Source: Polyangiaceae bacterium (GTDB taxonomy: Bacteria; Myxococcota_A; Polyangia; Polyangiales; Polyangiaceae). Taken from it: a DNA stretch of 64,000 nucleotides. A program made the position numbers and the translations under genes. The stretch lies in the NCBI GenBank assembly GCA_019637265.1, contig JAHBVY010000007.1, positions 1 through 64,000 of the forward strand. The letters are read 5' to 3'. Position 1 is the first letter of the stretch, and every line of letters starts with the position of its first letter. Positions 58,617-64,000 of this stretch are shown here, piece after piece. The notes below the pieces were generated by a model. It made no database searches, had not been told where the DNA came from, and was given only the letters and a program-made list of their open reading frames with translations.

Positions 58617-61418
58617 GTGTCGAGAAACTTAGAGGTCTTCTTCCGCAGCGAGCAGCTCGTCACCGATCGGGTGCTGCGCTTCCAGCAACACCACGTCGCG
58701 GGTCAGCCGAGCTACGCGGTGATCGATCTGGTGACCACGGAGTACCAGTCCATTCAGGAGCTGGTGGGGAGCCGGGCCGAGCTGGTGCACGGCTACGAGG
58801 GCGAGGCGCCTCACTCCCTGTTCGGGCGCATCGACGCCGCCACGGTGCTGGCCGGCGCCGACGCCAAGGCCGAGTCGCTGGACTTCACCTACCGCATCAA
58901 GCTGGTCAGTCCGGTTGCCTTGTTGGATCGCAGCGTGGACTCGCGCATCTTCCAGAACCTCAGCGTGAAGGAGATCATCCAGCAGGTGCTGGAGGCGGGC
59001 GGCATCGCGGGGGACGAGGTCTCGCTGCAGCTCACCACGGAGTACCCGAAGCGCGAGTTCTGCGTGCAGTACCAGGAGAGCGCGCTCGCGTTCATTCGGC
59101 GCCTCTGCGAGGAAGAGGGCATCTACTTCTTCACGGACTGCGTGCCCGGCGAGCACCCCGTGCTGGTGTTCTCGGATGACTCCACGAGCGCGAGCCCGAT
59201 CGCCGACGACCTCGAGGTGCCGTTCGCGCTCCGCAGCCACGGCATCCAAGATCACGACACGATCAGCACCTTGACGCCCCAGCACCGGGTGCGCTCGGGG
59301 AGCTTCGTCTCACGCGACTTCAACTTCCTCACGCCTCAGCTGGAGGTGACCTCGAAGGATCTCACCCAGCAAGCCACGGCGAAGAGCCACACCGATCTCG
59401 AGGTGTACGACTACCCAGCGGCTTACCTGGAGCTCAAGGAGGGCTCCACCGTCGGGGAGATCACCGAGGCCACGCTGAAGCGCCTGAACCAGGTACGGCT
59501 GGAGGCAGAGCAGGCAGAGGCGCTGACCATCACCGCCACGTCGGACTCCCCGCGGCTGCGGGTGGGGCGCCAGTTCAAGCTGATCGACAGCGAGGGGCTC
59601 GACGGTGACTACTTCATCTTCGCCGCGCGCATGAGCTATGAGCACGCGCGGCCTACCGATGGTGGCCTGGCGACGAATCACTACGCGTGTGAGAGCGAGC
59701 TGGTGCCGGTCTTGGTGCAGTACCGCTCCCCCCAGACCACCCCTCGCCCCGTGATCGCCGGGCCGCAGACCGCCGTGGTGGTCGCGCCCGAGGGCTCGGA
59801 GGTGGAGGAGATCCACACGGATGAGCACGGCCGCTGTCAGGTCAAGTTCCGCTGGGATCGCGACGCGAACACCACCAGCGACGCCTCGTGCTGGATCCGT
59901 GTGCAGCAGCTGCAGACCTCTGGCTCCATGGTGCTCCCGCGCGTGCACTGGGAGGTGATCGTCGAGTTCTTGGAGGGCAACCCAGATCGGCCCATCGTGA
60001 CCGGGCGCCTTTACAACGGCCTGTTCATGCCGCCGTACGCGCTGCCTGAGGGCAAGACGCGCACCTCACTCCAGACCAGCAGCACCCCGGGCGGCGGCGG
60101 CACCAACGAGATCCGCTACGAGGACAAGGCCGGCGCCGAGGAGGTGATGATCCACTCGCAGTACGACACCCAGATGGTCACTGCGAACAACAAGCAGAAG
60201 AACATCGGCAACAACGAGAGCTCGTTCGTCACCAACAACTCATCGAGCCAGGTGGCTGGCAACGCCGACACCAAGATCACCAAGGGCCTCCAGAACGACA
60301 TCGGAGCTGACCAAACCGTCTCGGTGGGCGGCAACCGCAAGCAGGAGGTGAACGCGGTGTACGGGCTCACCACCGGCGGGAGCACCACGGTCACGGTGGG
60401 CGGCAACCAGTTCGAGATGACGGGCAACCCGCTTGAGGCGATCCTCGCCATCGCGGCCGAGCGCGCCGCGGAGTACCTGGCGGCGGCCGCCGCCAACGTC
60501 GTGGGGCAGGTCACGGCCGCCGTTCAAGGCGCGGTCGATCAGGTGCTGGCGCCGGTCACGGCGCTGACCGATCAGGTGGACGCAGTGGCGGGCAACATGG
60601 CCGCGCTGGCGGGCGGGGACCTCGGGGCGGCCGCCGCGGTGGTGGCGGGCGCCTCGGGCCTCCCAGGCGCTGGGGCGGTGGCCGGCGCCATCGCAGGGCC
60701 CCCCGCGGCGATGACCCCCGTCGCGGGCCAGAGCGCGGCGGACATCGCTGGCGTGAACGCGATCCGCGCGGCGGCCACCGGGATGATCCAGCAAGGGGCT
60801 GGCTCCGCCATGAACGCCGTGAACGAGGCGCTCGGTCGCGGCGGCGGCGGCGGTGGAGGCCAGAGCGCGGAGAACGTCGCGGGCCCTGACGGCAGCGTCG
60901 ACGGCGTCGACGAGGCGAAGAACACCAAGGGCCCTGGGCACCAAATCAACGCGCTCGGCTCCACCCACACGGAGACGTCAGCTGCCCTGCGCGTGCTCGC
61001 GGCGGTGAACGGCATCAACACCAACGTCTCGGCGTCCATGACCCAGACGGTGGGCGCGGCGCACCTCGAGCTCATCTTGGGCAACCGCGCGGAGTCCGTC
61101 GAGGGGATGAAGAACGAGACCTCCATCGGGCTCATCATCCTCAGCAAGGGTGACGAGACGGAGCACGTGGGCGGCGCCAAGAACGTCATGGTGGGCGGCG
61201 CCATCCTCCAGACCATCAAGGGGGACTACGCGGTGGAGGCGAGCGCGCCCGCCACCCTCATCGGCTCCATCCACAAAATGGAGGCGAAGAGCTCCATCAC
61301 CTTCAAGGCAGGCGCGAGCGAGGTGGTGATGGACGGCTCTGGCATCACCATCACCTCCCCCATCTTCACCTGCACCCTCCCCAAGAACCACCTCCCCAAG
61401 AAGGTGAGCGACTCCTGA
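58617..61418 (+). CDS. vgrG: VgrG spike protein 3 (TssI) with Ala/Gly-rich insertion
   Basis: Spike protein of 933 residues. gp27-like and OB parts are normal (DSRIFQNLSVKEIIQQVLEA, CVQYQESALAFIRRLCEEEG; from about 382 PQTAVVVAPEG, VKFRWDRDANTTSDASCWIR, LPRVHWEVIVEFLEGNPDRP). The beta-helix is interrupted at about 605-780 by a helical, Ala/Gly/Val-rich stretch (AAAAANVVGQVTAAVQGAVD, GAGAVAGAIAGPPAAMTPVA) ending in a seven-Gly run, after which beta-helix sequence resumes (TQTVGAAHLELILGNRAESV). The insertion accounts for its extra length over VgrG1/2 and may be a built-in effector or membrane-active part. GTG 58617. Confidence 0.92.
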   Translation: MSRNLEVFFRSEQLVTDRVLRFQQHHVAGQPSYAVIDLVTTEYQSIQELVGSRAELVHGYEGEAPHSLFGRIDAATVLAGADAKAESLDFTYRIKLVSPVALLDRSVDSRIFQNLSVKEIIQQVLEAGGIAGDEVSLQLTTEYPKREFCVQYQESALAFIRRLCEEEGIYFFTDCVPGEHPVLVFSDDSTSASPIADDLEVPFALRSHGIQDHDTISTLTPQHRVRSGSFVSRDFNFLTPQLEVTSKDLTQQATAKSHTDLEVYDYPAAYLELKEGSTVGEITEATLKRLNQVRLEAEQAEALTITATSDSPRLRVGRQFKLIDSEGLDGDYFIFAARMSYEHARPTDGGLATNHYACESELVPVLVQYRSPQTTPRPVIAGPQTAVVVAPEGSEVEEIHTDEHGRCQVKFRWDRDANTTSDASCWIRVQQLQTSGSMVLPRVHWEVIVEFLEGNPDRPIVTGRLYNGLFMPPYALPEGKTRTSLQTSSTPGGGGTNEIRYEDKAGAEEVMIHSQYDTQMVTANNKQKNIGNNESSFVTNNSSSQVAGNADTKITKGLQNDIGADQTVSVGGNRKQEVNAVYGLTTGGSTTVTVGGNQFEMTGNPLEAILAIAAERAAEYLAAAAANVVGQVTAAVQGAVDQVLAPVTALTDQVDAVAGNMAALAGGDLGAAAAVVAGASGLPGAGAVAGAIAGPPAAMTPVAGQSAADIAGVNAIRAAATGMIQQGAGSAMNAVNEALGRGGGGGGGQSAENVAGPDGSVDGVDEAKNTKGPGHQINALGSTHTETSAALRVLAAVNGINTNVSASMTQTVGAAHLELILGNRAESVEGMKNETSIGLIILSKGDETEHVGGAKNVMVGGAILQTIKGDYAVEASAPATLIGSIHKMEAKSSITFKAGASEVVMDGSGITITSPIFTCTLPKNHLPKKVSDS

Positions 61419-61479
61419 GCAGCGCTATTTCCCCGAGGAAACAAACGTTCCCGCGCGGAACTATCGCATCAGCGTGCCC

Positions 61480-61487
61480 TTTTTTTT
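61480..61487 (+). other. T8 tract after the vgrG operon
   Basis: An eight-T run 61 bases after the vgrG3 stop, directly before a dispersed motif. TTTCC-CCGA-GGAAA upstream (61430-61443) is a weak hairpin, but no GC-rich stem touches the T run, so termination here is only possible. Confidence 0.3.
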
Positions 61488-61507
61488 AGGGGGTTGGACG
61501 GCACCGC
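61488..61507 (+). repeat. Dispersed motif, GGACGGCACCGC variant, abutting a stop codon
   Basis: AGGGGGTTGGACGGCACCGC ends at the base before the minus-strand stop of the DUF3540 gene (61508-61510), as the copy at 16318 does for the LysM gene. Confidence 0.7.
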
Positions 61508-62041
61508 TCAATTCAACCGCAGCACCCGGCCCACCAGCTTGAACAAGCCGCGGGACGCCGCGCTGATGCGGCTCCCGACGATCTCCACGTCGCCGTCGCG
61601 GCGAAGCCGCGCCCCCGCGCTCCCGCTGCGCAGCGACAGCTCTTCGTCCGCCTCGATCACCACCTCGCGCGCTCGCAGCTCGAGCCGCTTGGGCACCCGC
61701 ACCTGCAGCACCCCCACCACCCAGCGCTCGCCGGCCGCGGCCTCCACCAGCACCCGATCGCGATTCGTCAGCGCGAGCTCGAGCAGCCTCACGTCGAGCG
61801 CCTCGTCGATGCGCGCGAGCGAGGGCTCCTCCCCGCGGATCCGCAGCTCCACCGTGTGATCCATCACGCGGAGGAGCTCGGCGCTCTGGAGACCCGAGGT
61901 GACGGGCGGCGCCGCCACGGCGGGCGCCAGGTACTCCTCGAGGCTCGACGACGCCGAGGCGCGAGGGGGCTCGGCGGCGGCTTCATCGACCGCCGCGAGG
62001 GCTTCCGGCTCTGCGGCTCGAGCGCGCTCCGACATACTCAC
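61508..62041 (-). CDS. DUF3540 domain protein, T6SS-associated, 177 aa
   Basis: The N-terminal 50 residues are Ala/Glu/Pro-rich. The DUF3540 domain follows: VELRIRGEEPSLARIDEALD, LLELALTNRDRVLVEAA, WVVGVLQVRVPKRLELRA and the beta-stacked end EADEELSLRSGSAGARLRRD, GLFKLVGRVLRLN. DUF3540 genes occur with DUF2169, PAAR-like and vgrG genes in a T6SS accessory set and are thought to help load tip proteins. Start is GTG 62041 or ATG 62035. It converges on vgrG3. Confidence 0.85.
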   Translation of the reverse strand: MSMSERARAAEPEALAAVDEAAAEPPRASASSSLEEYLAPAVAAPPVTSGLQSAELLRVMDHTVELRIRGEEPSLARIDEALDVRLLELALTNRDRVLVEAAAGERWVVGVLQVRVPKRLELRAREVVIEADEELSLRSGSAGARLRRDGDVEIVGSRISAASRGLFKLVGRVLRLN

Positions 62042-62094
62042 AACCTAACAGACGCAGCCGAGCGCGCCGAACAGCGACGTCGTCACCGTCGCGG

Positions 62095-63453
62095 CTAGAG
62101 GCACCCCTCCGCGATGCGGACCTGGGTGAGCGCCGTCTCGAGCTGGGCTTGGGTCGTCGCGACCCAAGGGGCCCCGGTGCCGCCCGCCTCCGCCACGGTG
62201 TCCAGGTTGAGGGTGCCCAGCGTCACCACGTAGGTCTTGATCTGGGGGCTCCCTTGCGTCCCTTGCAGCGCCGCCGCGGTCACGCTCTCCACGTCGTTCC
62301 GCGTGCACCCGGTGGGGTCACCGTCAGTCACCACGACCACCGACGTGCGACGCGCTCTCTGGGCAGCGCTCGACCTCGCGTACTGGACGGCGCCGCGCAG
62401 CGCCGCGGTGAGCGGCGTGGTGCCGCCCGTGGCTTCGTTCTCCCCGAGCTCCGTCACGATCAAGGACCGCGTGGCGCCGAGCGGGCCGATGTGGACGGCG
62501 GGGCGCATGTAATCGGACATCTCGCAGGAGTCCTTGGCCCCACCGTACACACCGAGGCAACCAAAGAAGGAGTAGCAAGGGCCATACTCCCCGCAGTCGT
62601 TGTCGGTCTGGCAGGTGGACGGCACCGAGGGGGGCACGGCGAAGTCCACCGGGAACCAGCCGAGGCCCACGCCGGAGCTCGAGGCCGCCGAGACGTTGAC
62701 GAAGCTGGTGACCGCGCCTCGCAGCGTCGCCCAGCGGCCCTCATCCACCATGGAACCTGACCGATCGAGCAGCAGGTAAAGATCCCCACAGCTGCCCGCA
62801 CCACCACTGCCGCCGCTGCCTCCCGAGGCACCGCTGCCGCCGGAGGCGCCAAAACCGCCCGAAGCGCCGCTGCCGCCCGAAGCGCCGCTGCCACCGAGCC
62901 CGCCCGAGGCCCCGGAGCCGCCGAAGCCACCGGACGCGCCAAAACCACCCGAGGCCCCCGAGCCGCCAGCCCCACCCGCGCCGCCTGCGCCCCCGGTGCC
63001 CAGGTCGTGGCAGGTATTTTCCAGGCAGAATTGACCCGCGCCGCAGTCCTCACTGGTGATGCACGGGTAGCAGCGGCGGAGCGCCGGGTGGCACACCTCC
63101 CCCAACGGACAGTCCAAGGAGTTCTGGCAGTCGGTCACCTCACGGCAATTCCCGGCCAAGCACTCGTGACCGTCCTCGCAGTCCTCCGCGCCGAGGCACT
63201 GAGCACAACGGCCACGCAGCTTGTCGCACAAGAGGCCGAGCGGCGTGCACTCGCGATCGGAGACACACGGCGTCACCCCACCGCCACTGCCGCCGCTGCC
63301 GCTCGAGGCACCACTGCCACCCGAAGCGCCCGAGCCACCCGAGCCGCCCGTACCGGCGGCACCCGCGGCGCCTCCTGGCCCGCTCAAGTTCTTGTCGGCC
63401 GAACCACACCCGACGGCCAACGCCGTAAGCCCCACCAGCACCCAGCTCCTCAT
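62095..63453 (-). CDS. vWA-domain lipoprotein with Gly/Ser linkers and Cys-rich region, 452 aa
   Basis: Lipobox LTALAVGC (Cys16), a first Gly/Ser linker (about 24-58), a Cys-rich region of repeated C-x(n)-C motifs (about 60-150; CVSDRECTPLGLLCDKLRGRC, DCEDGHECLAGNC-type), a second Gly/Ala/Ser/Phe linker (about 155-215), and a von Willebrand A domain with MIDAS DRSGSM (about 230) and VVVVTDGDPTG (about 376). Such proteins are surface adhesins or binding partners in myxobacteria. ATG 63453 has TATCAC six bases upstream. It sits between the DUF3540 and DUF2169 genes, so a T6SS link is possible but unproven. Confidence 0.88.
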   Translation of the reverse strand: MRSWVLVGLTALAVGCGSADKNLSGPGGAAGAAGTGGSGGSGASGGSGASSGSGGSGGGVTPCVSDRECTPLGLLCDKLRGRCAQCLGAEDCEDGHECLAGNCREVTDCQNSLDCPLGEVCHPALRRCYPCITSEDCGAGQFCLENTCHDLGTGGAGGAGGAGGSGASGGFGASGGFGGSGASGGLGGSGASGGSGASGGFGASGGSGASGGSGGSGGAGSCGDLYLLLDRSGSMVDEGRWATLRGAVTSFVNVSAASSSGVGLGWFPVDFAVPPSVPSTCQTDNDCGEYGPCYSFFGCLGVYGGAKDSCEMSDYMRPAVHIGPLGATRSLIVTELGENEATGGTTPLTAALRGAVQYARSSAAQRARRTSVVVVTDGDPTGCTRNDVESVTAAALQGTQGSPQIKTYVVTLGTLNLDTVAEAGGTGAPWVATTQAQLETALTQVRIAEGCL

Positions 63454-63459
63454 CGCCCC

Positions 63460-63465
63460 GTGATA
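63460..63465 (-). promoter_or_regulatory. TATCAC box 6 nt before ATG 63453
   Basis: Minus-strand TATCAC with the spacer GGGGCG before the vWA gene start. It lacks the final T of TANNNT, so it is a weaker member of the series. Confidence 0.35.
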
Positions 63466-63624
63466 CCACCACCGGTCGCCTCGCACCCCTCCCAGCGCGA
63501 CATTTCCGTCCGGCTCGGCGCGCGACGCTTCGGGGCGCTCTCCAGCGGCGAGCGGCGGCTCGAGCGCGCCCCCATGACGCGCAGCGCCGGCAGGCGCTCT
63601 CCAATACTGCCAACGCCGCACGGC

Positions 63625-63650
63625 GGAGCCCTTCCAACCCCCAAAACCCG
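63625..63650 (+). repeat. Dispersed C/A motif, 25-bp match to the copy at 2921
   Basis: Bases 63625-63649 equal 2921-2945 exactly; contains CCAACCCCCAAAACCC. Located between the divergent vWA and DUF2169 genes. Confidence 0.75.
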
Positions 63651-63688
63651 ATCCCCTGAGAATGGTGCGAAAGCGAGCCCACCTCGAC

Positions 63689-63694
63689 TACACT
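63689..63694 (+). promoter_or_regulatory. TANNNT box (TACACT) 6 nt before GTG 63701
   Basis: TACACT, six bases before GTG 63701; no Shine-Dalgarno site. Confidence 0.5.
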
Positions 63695-63700
63695 CGCCCC

Positions 63701-64000
63701 GTGGATCAGCCCCCGATCGACAACGAGACGGAGTTCATCGCTCACCCGCAGCTCTTGATGGATAAAGACGGCGAGAAGCTGGTCACCATCGTCAAGGCGA
63801 CCTGGGAGCTCGTCGATCCGAGCGCCGGGCTGGAGCTCGCGTCGGAGGAGCGGATGCGGCCGCTCTGGTTCGCGGACGTGCCCTGGGGCAAGCCGGAGAT
63901 CGCGAGCATCGCCTACCCCGCGGACGTTTGCCTACGGAAACCGGGCACCGACGTGATCGTGGTCGGCACGGCGCACGCGCCCGACGCAGCGCCCACGCCG
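63701..64000 (+). CDS. DUF2169 domain protein, N-terminal part (runs off the window)
   Basis: GTG 63701 opens 100 codons without a stop to the window edge. The start (VDQPPIDNETEFIAHPQLLM, then DGEKLVTIVKATWELVD) and LWFADVPWGKPEIASIAYPADV, CLRKPGTDVIVVGTAHAPD match the N terminus of DUF2169 proteins, which are encoded with DUF3540, PAAR-like and vgrG genes in T6SS loci and are regarded as tip-assembly or effector-loading factors. It is the main evidence that the T6SS region continues beyond 64 kb. It has a leaderless-type TACACT box. Confidence 0.85.
   Translation, partial: MDQPPIDNETEFIAHPQLLMDKDGEKLVTIVKATWELVDPSAGLELASEERMRPLWFADVPWGKPEIASIAYPADVCLRKPGTDVIVVGTAHAPDAAPTP

Noticed and set aside
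61480..61507. Classical rho-independent terminator at the T8 run
   Set aside because: No stable GC-rich stem lies directly upstream of the T tract.

Overview
The window is high-GC DNA with dense genes on both strands and no phage, insertion sequence, integrase or CRISPR array that I could recognise. Several traits point to a myxobacterium (Myxococcota, most likely Polyangiales): Gly/Ser/Ala-rich linkers behind lipoprotein signals, many Ser/Thr protein kinases including a kinase-ATPase-TPR fusion, very long TPR proteins, a type VI secretion (T6SS) locus, and the C5 heme pathway. This assignment is inference from gene content; there is no rRNA here.

Layout. 1-2.3 kb is a weak region: the tail of a Gly-rich protein, two unrecognised ORFs and a DUF1963 gene broken by two frameshifts. 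2.3-10 kb holds a zinc-ribbon membrane protein, guaB, an outer-membrane barrel protein, a TetR regulator with a palindromic operator candidate, two tRNA-Ser genes, an FAH-family hydrolase and gcvPB. 10-16 kb is a minus-strand heme operon (hypothetical, ccsA/hemX-like, hemA, hemC, and an LpxK homologue lacking key residues). 16-25.8 kb carries envelope lipoproteins, pssA, a thioredoxin-fold lipoprotein and a plus-strand run bpt, phyH-like, astB, kinase-like gene and a 55-codon membrane ORF. 25.7-37.8 kb has glyA, a 1249-residue kinase/ATPase/TPR regulator, hemL, an orphan His-Gly-Ser repeat ORF, glyS, a 39-codon ORF, fabH and hslO. 37.8-46.6 kb has a UshA-like nucleotidase, an MBL hydrolase, a GAF/sigma-54 activator and a 1257-residue TPR protein. 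46.7-64 kb is T6SS-related: a small lipoprotein, an SH3 protein, TssM, a degenerate NTPase and a transmembrane kinase on the minus strand; three consecutive VgrG genes on the plus strand; then DUF3540, a vWA lipoprotein and the start of a DUF2169 gene.

Genome-wide style signals are the most interesting part. First, a short C/A-rich motif (CCAAACCCCCAAAACCCC type) recurs at least 16 times in both orientations, mostly near gene ends. Second, at least a dozen first-of-operon genes have no Shine-Dalgarno sequence but a TANNNT element 5-10 nt before the start codon, as expected for leaderless mRNAs. Candidate novelties at single loci are the S(HGS)14W peptide, VgrG3 with a large Ala/Gly-rich insertion, the NTPase with a lost P-loop lysine next to TssM, and the LpxK homologue in the heme operon.

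All gene calls come from reading translations and motifs; no database search was possible.
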